Origin: Eutypa lata
Lineage: Eukaryota; Ascomycota; Sordariomycetes; Xylariales; Diatrypaceae
DNA: 64,000 nt
NCBI GenBank assembly: GCA_022661535.1
Contig: JAKULF010000004.1
Coordinates: forward strand, 5,332,001 to 5,396,000
Direction: 5' to 3'
Of this stretch, positions 33,562 through 44,709 are shown one piece after another; the stretch's first letter is position 1, and the number at the start of each line of letters is the position of its first letter. A program made the position numbers and the translations under genes. The notes beneath the pieces were generated by a model. That model saw only the letters and a list, made by a program, of their open reading frames with translations, was not told the origin of the DNA and made no database searches.

Positions 33562-35442
33562 CTACGACTGGTATTCGCCGCTCGCACCCGGGCTAGCCCA
33601 CTGCACGTTCATCTCGTCGGCACTGGCGAATAAGGCGTACTCGGGTGGCATGGATCCCGACGCTCCCTGTCCTCTACCTGGCAGAGAAGCTGATGGTCCT
33701 GGATAAACGCCAGTGACATCGGATATAGTAAAGCTGCCACCCGGCTGAGGATGATAGTGTTGTTGCTGTTGTTGTTGGTGATGGTGGTGGTGGTGGTGCT
33801 GATGTTGTAAATAACCATGGTGGTGGCTTTGTCCGGGCTGCAGGGTACCTTGATACATGTACCCCTGGCTGGCGGCTGCATGGGTAGGGTCCGGGATAAG
33901 TAAGTCACCCGCATTGTAATCGGGGGGCGTGACTGGCTCCCCTCGAGCGCTGGAGGCATAGTGGGAGTCAAAAGAGCGGCCGTAGAGGGAATCGTGCACG
34001 AAATCGCCCTGGCTGTTATTGGAGGTGCAATAAGCAGCAGATCTCTGTGCTCCAATTCCACGAGCCAAAGCCTTTCTTGAAGCAGCAGCCTTTGTCTTGC
34101 TGGCTGTTATACCGCCCTTGCGGCCCGAAGTTGCTCGTGCCGAGAGATTGCTACCGTGCGTTCTCTGGTGGCTTGAGACGCCCCGGCGGTTATTATTCCC
34201 CTTGCGATAGCGTGTTGTGCTTTGTACACCTTCCCTAATTGCCCATTCTGCAAGGTGCCACTCCGTGTTTTTCTTGCTCTCTCTAGTGTCAGCCACTGAG
34301 CCGCCCGGACTTTGTTTCAGATCTGGACGTTTTTCAAATGCCTTCAAGCAGGTTAGTGTATTATACTTCCCAGCCAAGATAGTCATCGCAATGGGAGGGT
34401 TTTGGGGCGAATTAATTTATTGGAGATGACTTACTGCGTTCATGCTGAGATTATGACGTATGCTATTCATCCAACCGTCACCCGGCCCCTTCGTCTTATC
34501 CGTGTTATCGCGGAACCATTGGTAGAGCTGCTGCAAGGCCATCATTTTGTCATTGGTTGTCATGAGAGCATAGTATATGAGCTGTGCATAAGGCTTGGCC
34601 CCCTTTGTGTCGTCGCTATCTGACGCTGTAGCTTGAGTTGGGGATGGGTTATCGTCGTTGAAGTGGCTGGTCTCACTATGTTCACGCTTCATTTGCGGCG
34701 ATTCCCCGGGAGGCGAAAATCCCGGGTCAGTCTCGGGCACATCCGGGATCATGGGTGGCGCTTCTTGCTGCATGATAGCATCTGCACTATCGATGTTGGC
34801 TCCTGGGTACATGACTCCGCCGTAAGGGGATGCTATTGTCATCTGCTGTTGGAAAGCGTTCTCATGCTGATTGGGACTAGTGATTCGTAGAGTATGAAAT
34901 GGAAGTTGATCTGAAAACTTGGACGTTCCCTGGGCGAAATTTAACTGATGGGTGTCTGGAGAAGACCGGCTTCTCGGACTGTTGACCGAAGAATGTGCGG
35001 AGAAGGATGGAGCCGACTGAATCGCACAGTTGGTGCTCATAGGCGAGCCGTGGTAAGAGTAATTCTCGAACTCGTCAGGAGAAGGCGCAGGTGGTGTGAG
35101 CCACATGCCCTGACCCGAAGCAGCGGAGTGAATTTGTGGGTGTTGTTGTTGCTGGTAGGTTTGAATAGGCGCTCCGAAAGTGGCAGTGGCGAATGCTTGC
35201 GGGTAGGTGGAATGGGCATGGTTTGAATGTGAATGTGAGTGCTGCAGCGGCTGTTGGGGCGGCTGTGCAGTTTCATCGAGCGGCAGCTTTGGCGACGGTG
35301 AATAGAAGGAAGAGTCAACACTAGAGACGTCTGTTGATCCACCCGTTGATTGCGTTGCGCAAGGCCTTTGATCGGAGGTCGCAAAGGCATGAGGAGGAGA
35401 ATAACTGACGGGCACCCCGCCGCCACTCAGATCTACCCGCAT
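33562..35442 (-). CDS. Forkhead (winged-helix) transcription factor (595 aa)
   Basis: A nuclear DNA-binding regulator. Exons are 34435-35442 and 33562-34341, with a 93-bp intron (GTAAGT...TTGAAG on the minus strand) inside the forkhead domain. The domain starts at residue 283 (KPYAQLIYYALM), includes recognition helix 3 as GWMNSIRHNLSMNA up to residue 336, and continues after the intron as AFEKRPDLK with a wing ending TEWHLAEWAIREGVQSTTRYRKGN. The N-terminal 280 residues are Ser/Pro/Gln-rich and disordered. The C-terminal part has a His then Gln homopolymer tract, coded by CAC/CAG-type repeats, that is likely to vary in length. The gene sits between unusually long non-coding flanks, as is common for developmental regulators. 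The subfamily (Fkh2, Hcm1, Sep1 or other) is not assigned. Confidence 0.88.
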
Positions 35443-36177
35443 ACCGGAGAAAAGAACAAAGAATGTTAGGGGAAGGGGAATACTTGAAAATCAGGCTGTC
35501 CGTGATCTAACGCCGAGGTGAAACAACCGGTATTGATTCAGATGGCGAGCACGGGCTTCTCTCTTTGTAATGTCAGAGAATGGATTCAAGGTTCAAGGAG
35601 GAATTTAAAAGTCGGTGATTGCTCTGTGCAATCTATTTATGTAAGATCAGACAGAGGTAGGGCTGATAGGCAAGACCAGCTTTGTAGATATCTATCAACT
35701 CACAACCGAGTCATGGATGCACGAATAAATAGGGCATGGATAAAGACGAGGTGAAGTTAAAGTAAGTAGGTGTAAGTAGAAAGGGAATGATGCGGTGTTT
35801 AGTCACTGCTTTTCTCCTTCTTCCTATTGTGGTCTAAAGTACGTAATGTGCGCAAGGTCCTTATCTTATGTATAGGAAGTTTGAAGACCTTGAGGTGCGA
35901 TAAAGTTGTAGATCAAATTAGTCGATGGGGAAGATAATAGATGGTTTAGTGCTTCGAAGCAGGTGATAGATAATGGATAATGGTATTATTATTGGAAGGG
36001 TAGGGTCCAGATCCAGAATAGAATAGCACTGTGCTTCGTCAATCTAAGATTAAAGAATTAAGTATGTATCTGTGATCGATCTTAGCCCCTCTAGTAGGCT
36101 GTATAGTCCGGATCTCAAACTCCTAGTCCTAGGATAAGGGTATGTATGTAGTAGGTAGGTAGGCAAGTAGGTAGATG

Positions 36178-36262
36178 TAGTATTGTAGTATTGTAGTAGT
36201 GTAGTAGTGTAGTAGTGTAGTATTGTGGTGGTAGTAGCGGCAGTGACAGTAGTAGCAGTAGT
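36178..36262. repeat. GTAGTATT/GTAGTAGT degenerate microsatellite
   Basis: Repeated GTAGTATTGTAGTA units grading into GTAGTAGTGTAGTAGT and AGTAGCAGTAGTA. It is an imperfect trinucleotide-like satellite in the region upstream of the forkhead gene. Confidence 0.8.
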
Positions 36263-37298
36263 ATCCTACTTTAGTACTTTAGGTGGTAGAATGGGTAAGG
36301 CAGGCATGTACGAAGGTACCGCAGAGCTTCAAGAGGCGCATATGGGGTATGCAAGAGAGATCATGTAATGCCCAATTTGGGAAGAGAAGAAGACCAGGGA
36401 GGCCGCAGCAAGGCCCCGGCCTGGGAAAGCGTGTGTGTGGGGTATAACGGTGTAGACCATTGACCATCCAATAGCTGCAACTTTTGTATGTACCCAAAGT
36501 AGATTGGGCCAGGCTCTGGGTTGAGGCTACAACTTGAGATCTGACTGGATAGAATAGGCGGGCTATAATGAGGAGTGGGAGTTTAAACCACATGCACCTC
36601 GGTGTCTACGTACATACATAGGTAGGTGTGTATAAAGTGATCCAAGCACCTACCTACATACCTACATCTACTTACCTATCTACTTTAATGTGTGTACATA
36701 GTATGTGTAAAAGAAGGTACCATGTAAGTAAGTAGATTTTGTTACTAGATGATATTTCGTCTTTTGTTTTCTAGAATACTCTCTTCCACTTTCCTTATTT
36801 GGCCAAGACTACAGGTATTCGGTCTCATGTGAATTACAAGTAACTAGGTATGTAGAATTAAAATAGAAATACGAACAAATCTTAGGTTAGGTACGTTGGT
36901 ATTCTGGACGTATCGGGGAGCAATACATGCATCTACTCATTCGTCCAGAAACATACACATGTAGACAGGGTACACCTCAAGACACAATAACAACCCGGAC
37001 TTGATAGGCCTGGTAATGCTGCCAACGCATTCGTCATGTACCTAAGTGACTTATGTAAGTTATGTGACGAGATGTAACCCGTTCAACCCTGTGGGAGGGG
37101 CCACTTTTATTCTTTAAATGCATGTGTCTGCCCCCACTGGGGCTAGCCACCGCACCCTGCATGCAGCGTACATACCTAATGTATACTACATTGAATACAT
37201 ATACCTACTTGGTGTGTAGATGTATGTGTAGATGTTTATCTGTATAGTATCTAGGTATACATTGATACCTTGTCATGCGTACCTAACATACATACATC

Positions 37299-37433
37299 CT
37301 ACCTACCTACCTACCTACATGTCCGGTGAAGAGGTATGTGCGCGTGTGTATGTGTGTGCATAAGTGCGTGCTTGCGCGTGTGTGTGTGTATATCTGTGTA
37401 TGCGTGTATGTGTGTATGTGTATTTGTCTGTGC
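37299..37433. repeat. (CTAC)n followed by (GT)-rich microsatellite
   Basis: Five consecutive CTAC units at 37299-37320 are followed by about 100 bp of GTGTGTATGTGTG-like sequence (37333-37433). It is a compound simple repeat; the open frame crossing it is an artefact of Cys/Val codons. Confidence 0.85.
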
Positions 37434-38782
37434 TGTAATAAGTGATTCCATCAACCTTAGCACACGTTTGTGTTATGTACGTGTGTGCCTACCTATTCTG
37501 TCTACTCTGTCTACTCCATGTACATATAGTGACCTATGCTTTGCATGCAAACAACAGCTTGTTTTTTGTGTGGCCGAATCTAGCCATCTAGCCTCTAACT
37601 ATCTCCTATATTCTGATCTATGAGGTTAGGGGTGAGTGTCCGCAGCCTTTTTCGGGGAGATTATTGCCTGTGGATAAGAGGTCCAGGCTGGCCACACCGC
37701 GACTACCGATACACTACATCCCGCCGACCTTACAATATGACAGAGTTCTTAAAGTAGTAGTCTAGGTTGTACCAACAATGGGAGCGGGCCCGCTGTTGAG
37801 GTTGTATCTGGCAGTCTCTGCCTCTTCGACAAGGCTCTTGTGAGCTGCGACGTGCCTAGTACCGGGCTCAAACCTACAAAAACCACAAGTCGCTGAGCCA
37901 GGCCCGGGGAACACAGCATAGAGGCGGGCTTCAGGGCTTTACTCCCGCTACGGTTACTTGCATGCAAGTGGGATTCTGACAGCATTCGCCAAAAGATAAC
38001 CAATCAGTGGTTATGTGAATCTCGTCCTGGACAGCTGTCGCAGCCCTACTAATTTTGTCCCATAGCTCCCTCGGGAGATCGCTTGAGGCCGGTGCCCTGA
38101 ATCTGCAGATAATCGCGTGCTTCTAGAATCTTTGGTAGATCGATGGCCAATGCAGGAAGTCCGGCACGTCTGTCGAGGGCTGAGATATTGCAGGACAGCC
38201 GCAAGCGGAATGGTGACGCCGAAACACTACCACCGACCGGGGTGTTTAGGTTCTTGCACAATGCATTCACAAAAGGTGCGGTAAATACTATTACCTTAAC
38301 CCATATAAGCACGCGCAGACAGAGGCTACACATACTACGCACTAGCGTCAGTAGATTTTAGACCGGTCGGAAGAAGCATTCCAGGCTTCTAACCCTGACG
38401 TAGAGCAAAAAAATGCCACATAGTAAGGGGCTCAATGAAGTGTCTCGAGTAATCAATGGGAACGTAGCATCTGACAGAACGAAGGAAAGTGAGGCAGCGG
38501 TTCTCCGGGGCGTTGTGTCACCATCGCTAAGCCAGTCATAAGTAGCCGCTGCATAGTCGCCGAAATTGAAATTTCTATACATCACTACCTTAGCTATGGT
38601 ATTAAGAAAGAAAAAGCCCCCTCTTTAACACTGTGTATGCTTTGCTTTCAGGAAACATGCCCCGCAAGAGACTGGCTTCTCCGTCTTGTATAGCGTATGA
38701 TGGGGCGACCTGGTTGTTTGTACATCGCAAGTCTCCATGGATCTCCATGAATGGTGGGCCGATGGGTAACAACACTGTGTGT

Positions 38783-40602
38783 CTACTTTCTGTAGTATAT
38801 CTGCAGGTGACCCGTTAGTATATGTGCGGGTAGATTTCCAATGTCTAAGAAATGCAGGGGATCACTCACCTTTTTAAATTGGAAATGTAGTTGCAGAATG
38901 CCCTATAAGGTGTGGGAGTCAGTGACGGCATTTACCAGGGTATACGAAAGAGAGCAAGGAACAGGAGGGGTGGAGCCGGAAACGTGCAAGTCGAGACTGC
39001 GCGTCAAGCGGTTGTACAACTGGGTGGCTTGACGTTTCAAACGGGAACATCAAATAAGATGCAGCAGACCACCATGTGCACGTCCCGGCCTTGTTAAAAT
39101 GTTTCCCCAGCCACGTGAAACGAATAGCAGGGATGCCGATGTGAACTACAACGAAATTTTCCGTAAAACCCACGTACCTTGTCGAAACTGCTTTTAAAGC
39201 CGCGTTCCTTTTTGGCGCTATAATCCCATTCACGATCCACAATTCGAAAGGCGATATCCTCGTAAGGTGGCCCGGCAATGAAACGTATCAAGCAGGTATC
39301 TTCTTGGCCAGCCGGCGCAAAAGATTCCCCTCTTCTTCTCCCATGCTCCCGGATGATCTTGAAGGTCGGCGCTTTTGTCTTGTCAATGAGATCCGGGTAA
39401 AATATGTTGAATTTGTAGCCTTGGACTACCTTCGGCGGAGGGTTGTCATGGTCGTAGTGAGTTTGGTTGTACTTGTTCCATTCGTAGCCCATTTGCACAC
39501 GATTGAAATATCTGGGCTTTCGAGGTCGGTATTTTTCGGCCCACTGTGGTTTTGCGGTGCTCGCAACAGACTCCTCAGCTGTGAATATTTCCTCGTCTTC
39601 ACCAATACCCCGGGCGACTTCTCGCTCGTATAAGGCCTTAGTAGCCTGAGAGAAATCCTCATTTCCGCTTGTAGAAAACCTTGCAGTGCCTGGGGGTGGG
39701 TCGGTTGAGCTGCTCGCTACTGGGGGAAACTTTGCAGCGGGCTTGAAGTTCGGAGCAGACTTTGCAGGCACATCCGTAGAGCTGGGGACAGTGACTGCGA
39801 TAGGCTGACCAGACATAGCAAGCGCTTGTGCCTTTTCTGGATTTCCTTCTTCCAACAGTTTGATCCTACTTTCCTTGATTGCCCCATAGATTTGTTGTAG
39901 TTTGGCTTTTGCTTTGAAGACCAGCAAACTCTTCAGAAGTTGCTCCCAATAATCAGTATCCATGACTTCATTTGACTGGAGTTTTGCCTGAATCTGAACC
40001 TCGAGCTTCTCCAGCTGTTCCAAATTCTTAGGACCGAGGATCTTCTCTACATCGGCGCTGACGGTGCTGACAGCGCGTCCCTCTGGATCTTTCGGCTTTA
40101 GCTTCTGTCTCCTATCGGCACAAAGCTTCTGTAAGGCATCCCAATATTCCTTATTCCTCCTGTTCGTTTCAAGGGTGTGGTACGACTTGATATCGGCATC
40201 TAGCTCCTCAAGCTCCCTCTCCTTCAGACCCTCAACGATTGTCCTCGGAGCAGGGACATCCATTTCGATGTCGTGTTCATCGTCGTCGAACACGTCACGA
40301 TCGGTGTCGATGTATCGTAAATTGAAGGCAAGGAGATCGATGGGTTTCGCTCGTCCTTCCCTGACGCGAATATCGGCTTTCTTCTTGGACTGCTTGAGGA
40401 CGAACTTGTCCTCGTCGGCTACGAATTGACGGGATTGCTCATCTTGGCTCAAATATTTCTGGACAGCAGCACTTGAAGGTTTGCTATGTGCCGATGTTGT
40501 GGGCTTTGTGATTCTTCTATTGGCATCTCGTCTCGGAGATGTAATGTCACGACGGGGGGGTGACTTACGACCAGAGATCATAGCTTGGCGGCCGGGATCC
40601 AT
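38783..40602 (-). CDS. Splicing factor Cactin (about 491 aa)
   Basis: A spliceosome-associated nuclear protein conserved in eukaryotes. Exons are 39178-40602, 38870-38902 (33 nt) and 38783-38800 (18 nt including stop). The tail reads ...SSFDK-GILQLHFQFKK-IYYRK, the conserved Cactin C-terminus, which confirms both small exons. The C-terminal Cactin domain begins near KYRPRKPRYFNRVQMGYEWNKYNQ and contains DHDNPPPKVVQGYKFNIFYPDL. The middle domain includes VREGRAKPIDLLAFNLRYID and IVEGLKERELEELDADIKSY. The part before the middle domain is only about 60 residues, shorter than usual, so an additional 5' exon or a real truncation is possible. Introns are 38903-39177 (275 bp, donor GTACGT, branch CACTGAC) and 38801-38869 (donor GTGAGT). 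Confidence 0.92.
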
Positions 40603-43149
40603 TATGTCTAAAGAGAGCGATAGTATTTCGCAAAGTCACTGGCTTAGACTACGTAATGAAGATGAGTAGCTGGAGTGTGACTGTAAGCTTGAGGCGGATG
40701 AGTGAGTGCGCGTAGTACTTCGTAGTTATGTCGTGTTCAGGTTTAGTTCAGACCCACCCAAGATTTGGAAATCCAAATGTTGATTTAGCTAAATGTGGCG
40801 CAGCACTTAGTTAAATCGCGATGGTTCCACCTTTACAGCCACTAGTCATCCTTTGTTGATACTAGCCACATTTGCCTCCACATATGTAGTTAGCTACTAA
40901 TCCATCACCCCAATTGAAACTATCTAGGAACAATCGAGAATGAAAAGGATTAGTTACCTAGGAGCTAATAATTAAGTTAAAAAGTTCCCAGAGTTAATTT
41001 TTTATAGATGCTGTAATGTTCCTGCATACTCCCAAGCATTGATAGCAAAGCAACGGACAGGTAAATAACGGTTCCATTCACTGTATAAACATGTGCCAAC
41101 AAAACATTCTGATTATTCTGTTCTCCTATGGTCTAATTTCTAATGCATCCTAGCAATTATATGCTCTTTAATTCCCTCCCGTCAACATTCCATCATGTCC
41201 TCCTCTAACAAAATCATAAGATGCAGAAAGTCGCCCCTCATGCTAACCCTCGGGGGCCAATGTTTACCCATGTATCTCAACTGCATAGATGGCCTTATCA
41301 CATTCTCTAAAGTGGAATTTCATTTTCCTTTGTGACAATAGTGACAGTGGCTATCGTCTGGTATGTGGTTGATTTGTAATATCTTATACTCCTGGATGGG
41401 GAACATGAATACAAAGAAGGAAGAAAAAGGAAGAAAAAGAATTATTACTCGACAGATGTAGCGAAGATTATAAAGAGTAAAGGCTGAAACCACTGATCTT
41501 AAAGACTAATAAGTATATAAATATATATAATATTACTACACGTGTGTGCGATTCAGCCTCGTATGGAAATTATGGTATTTTGACACTTTAATCTGTAGAA
41601 ACCAAACTGGGTGAAGCCAGAAAGGCTGACAAACATTTGAATGCCGGTAGCATCGTCATTATAGTAGTATCGATGGCACACACCTAGATCCACATGCCAG
41701 TGCAAAAACAGACGTCACCATAACAACAGCAGAACTTATGATGAATTTGGTCCTGGTCCAACCATTCATAAGAGATTTTCCATTAGACGACAAACCAGGT
41801 CGACTAGACGATATGTAATGCCGTAGCACACTTGACTAAAAACCTGTATATGGAGTCACAAGACAGAAGAGACATGAGCAGCTACATGTATAAAGCAAGA
41901 GTCTGGGCGCTAGTCCTAGTGCTTCCGGCTGATGATGCCTTCAAGTACTAAGATAAGGAGTACCGGTTATTAAAAAAGTAGTAGGTTAATTATTAGCAAC
42001 AAATGGCATTGGTAGTAACGTAGAAACGTTTGAAGTTGTTATTTCAATAAGAGTAACTAGAAGTCCATGAGCTATGAAGTAAGTTGATGTAAGTAGTAAG
42101 AGACCAGATCCTCAGATCATAGCCATACGGCATGATCAATACACGATTATTGTAAGACGCAAAGATATTAAATGAAGGGGTTAGACACGGCGGGAAATAA
42201 GAGCACCTATCTGTGTTCATCACGCAGTAACAACAAGAGATGGGAGATGGGAGTTGCTTAAATAGTGGGTTCGGGGGAGCTTGAGATCGTAGATCAGCTA
42301 GGGTAAGTTTTGTACTATACCCAATCTAGATTGATGGAAAAGCTCCGATTGGTTTGCCCCAGAGACTGTTTTAGTGAACAGCAGAGCCGCATCAAAATCC
42401 AACAACGGCAGCAACTGGAAACTATATCCCAGGTAGCATCTATAAAATTCTTTTTTGCGATGTATCTACGCTTGTTCGGTTGAAGGTGTGCTCGGTCCTC
42501 CACCTAAGTCCTCTTTCGTTTATAAAGTACCGATTCATTGCGACAGTTATTAGTACGATCCTTTATACGTAACCTACACATAGGGTCAGTGGTGTCATTG
42601 GGGGGAAAAGATGGACCCATATCACTTGAGAGTAATTACCAGTATCCCGCCATACAAATCCTGAGCTGATTGATATACGCTCATATGGGTAAGCTCCTGT
42701 GCCGAATCCTGTAAAAAGACTCCGATGAATTGGAGTTAACCCGGATCCTACCATGATCTCTCTCCAACCCTGGAACGACAGATGATGATGTCCAAGGCTG
42801 TAAGTTTGATGATATAAGGGAGAAGATATGATACAGGATTGCTTTTAAAATAGTTAAAAGTAACCAATGCAAGAAGTACAGCCCTCCATCCAAATTCACT
42901 ATGCTACCCCTATAAGCTCACCCATGTTGAGAGGAGGAAAAGGAGAAGAGAAAAAAAGTAAAGATACAATCGAGCAAGTAACATTACAGCAGCATATTTA
43001 AATAGAAACACTTGAATATAAATAACACTTAAATGGTCGGCCTCTACGCCAAATCCCGTCAAATGAAAACGAGGTTCGAAAGGTTTTTAAAGCAAAAAAA
43101 AAAATAAATAAATAAATAAATAAAAAAAAAAAAAAGAGAAAAAAGATAT
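40603..43149. other. Intergenic region (2.5 kb)
   Basis: No supported gene. It contains the Cactin promoter at its left end and mostly AT-rich sequence elsewhere. An A-rich tract with AAATAAATAAAT units (about 43093-43142) directly precedes the tRNA-like element. Confidence 0.55.
43093..43142. repeat. A-rich (AAAT)n tract
   Basis: Poly(A) interrupted by five AAAT units and followed by AAAAAGAGAAAAAAG. Read on the minus strand it is a T-rich run immediately downstream of the tRNA-like element, where a Pol III terminator would be expected. Confidence 0.85.
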
Positions 43150-43326
43150 TGCCTGGTCCAGGATTCGAACCTGGGTCTTCTTTTGCCGTTCTGTGGAGGT
43201 GGATTATTCGCACAGGGTGTGAAGATTCACCCGGATGTTCTGTGGTGTACATTGGTACAGCCGCAGGGCATCGAACCCGTGGTCTTCAATTGTTCTTTTG
43301 ACGTGTTACCACTACACTAACCTGGC
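43150..43326 (-). tRNA. tRNA-like element with internal duplication (uncertain; possibly pseudogene)
   Basis: On the minus strand, GCCAGGT starts a tRNA-like 5' half with a good A box (TTAGTGTAGTGG) and a D stem GTGT/ACAC. Two B-box/T-arm copies follow: a nearer one with GGTTCGATGCC, and a farther one with a perfect T-arm CCAGG-TTCGAAT-CCTGG that ends ACCAGGC-A. The outer ACCAGGC pairs with the 5' GCCAGGT at six of seven positions. The nearer copy ends GGCT, which can pair AGCC. No standard anticodon stem is obvious in either reading. It is therefore either a tRNA gene with an unusual insertion or two decayed tRNA copies. T runs follow downstream. Confidence 0.35.
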
Positions 43327-43644
43327 TTTTAATTGTTGCCAGTTTGGTGTCTTATTATGACATATATGATCAACCAACTTAATAGGTCATTGACCGCCCA
43401 ATAGGTACGTACTTCATACACCTGTTTCGGATAATCCATACAACGCATGCTGCCCCTACCAGAACGTCCCTGTGTACGTACCTACATATGCATTTGCTGT
43501 CAAATCAGGACTAATTTTAAGTACAGCAAGTACCTAAGCCTTATTTCTATCTTACCACATCACAATGCCTAGAGCCTTTATCAACTTAGCCCCTGCCTGC
43601 ACGTCTATATACTTGATTACTAACAAACTAACAAAGCAGCAGCG
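43327..43644. other. Intergenic spacer
   Basis: About 320 bp between the tRNA-like element and the kinase relic. I see no gene or notable repeat in it. Confidence 0.5.
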
Positions 43645-44060
43645 ATGGCGGAAACGAAGTTAGAAAAACAATACGCACTACACTGGAGAAACAGCCCAAG
43701 ACCACGTTCAATTACACCCCATTCATCGTACGTGAGGGATTGGAGAATATGAACCGCTGCCACGAAGGGGGCTTCCATTCAGTACACCTCAGCGACGTAC
43801 TGGATGGGCGGTTTGAGGTACGTCCGGTAGTCTACAAGCTAGGGCACAGCGGGTTCGGCATTGTATAGCTGTGTCGAAACCTTAGCACACAGCAATGGAG
43901 GGTAATTAAGATACTACCTGCGTAGATCCTGACCGGTGAGAGTATTCCCAGGGACGCGGCAACCACGGAGTATCTGCTGGGCCGAGGGTTACCTGGGTTA
44001 CTCGTAGTCCTGAGCATCCAAGCGACTCGGATGATGACACTGTACTCAATGATGTGACCA
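43645..44060 (+). pseudogene. Broken SRPK-type protein kinase N-lobe relic
   Basis: One forward frame reads EGLENMNRCHEGGFHSVHLS, DVLDGRFEV, YKLGHSGFGIV*LCRN and WRVIKILPA*. This matches the start of fungal SRPK-like kinases (GGYHPVHLGD, KLGHGGFGTVWL, K-x-hydrophobic). The glycine loop GHSGFG and the VIK lysine are recognisable. The family tryptophan after the loop is a TAG stop (TGG to TAG), a second TAG follows, and the frame is lost soon after. The only upstream ATG (43645) is in a different frame. No C-lobe is seen, so this is a truncated, non-functional copy. The G-to-A type nonsense change is compatible with RIP. Confidence 0.6.
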
Positions 44061-44709
44061 TATGATCACGTGAACAAGAATGATCTTCCCATAGACTTGA
44101 TGGCGCTCGTAGGAGCATCTGCCGAGGTATTGCTTTGTTGAAGTATTGCCCCTGAGAATAGGAGTAGCCTGTATTAGCCGGGTATACATAGACTGCAACA
44201 TGTTATGAATGGAGGCCAGACAGGAGGAACAGTATGTACAGTAAAGGACGTTTGAAAAACCCCAGGATAGTAAAATGTACACTTGTATTATTACATAAAG
44301 AGTATCACAAGGATAAATTTTCAGTTACCTGTTGGGCCTAAGTACATAACGGTTTTAGTTTAAGTAAGGGCTATGGAAGTACGAAGTGCCCTTTCCCGCG
44401 TGCCTAGACTTAAGGAATTGAGTGCACATAGTTAGCTCTTGTACGGAATGAGTCTGTACAATGAAGGGTGTGGATATCGGGAAATTACAAACATCAAGCA
44501 CCATAGCAAATGTATAACACCCGATGTCGTGATAAGCACTGGCATTTATTATTCTCATTAGCGTATTACCCAACGGCGTCCATGGCATCAACTAAACCAA
44601 ACGCACAGCGCTTAATCCCCAACTGGTTGCTCGACCCTTTCATCTATACCCATCAACGCATCAACGCATCAACGCACTCACCCACACACACAACACCCTC
44701 ACCGACCCA
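44061..44709. other. Intergenic region downstream of SLX4
   Basis: About 650 bp without a supported gene. A short CATCAACG repeat and a CA-rich stretch (about 44650-44705) border the SLX4 stop codon. Any remaining kinase-relic sequence here is too decayed to follow. Confidence 0.5.

Larger units (their letters stand above)
35443..38782. other. Long non-coding flank upstream of forkhead gene (3.3 kb)
   Basis: No supported gene. It should contain the forkhead promoter and a possibly long 5' UTR, and the 3' flank of the Cactin gene. It includes GTAGTATTGTAGTA repeats (36178-36262), a CTAC tetranucleotide run (37299-37320) and a GT-rich stretch (37333-37433). A GC-richer patch at 37650-38590 has overlapping open frames on both strands without recognisable motifs. 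Confidence 0.55.

Noticed and set aside
37336..37623. 95-codon Cys/Val-rich frame
   Set aside because: It is translation of a GT microsatellite.
38049..38361. Overlapping frames on both strands near the Cactin 3' end
   Set aside because: Neither shows a domain, and they shadow each other in a GC-richer patch.
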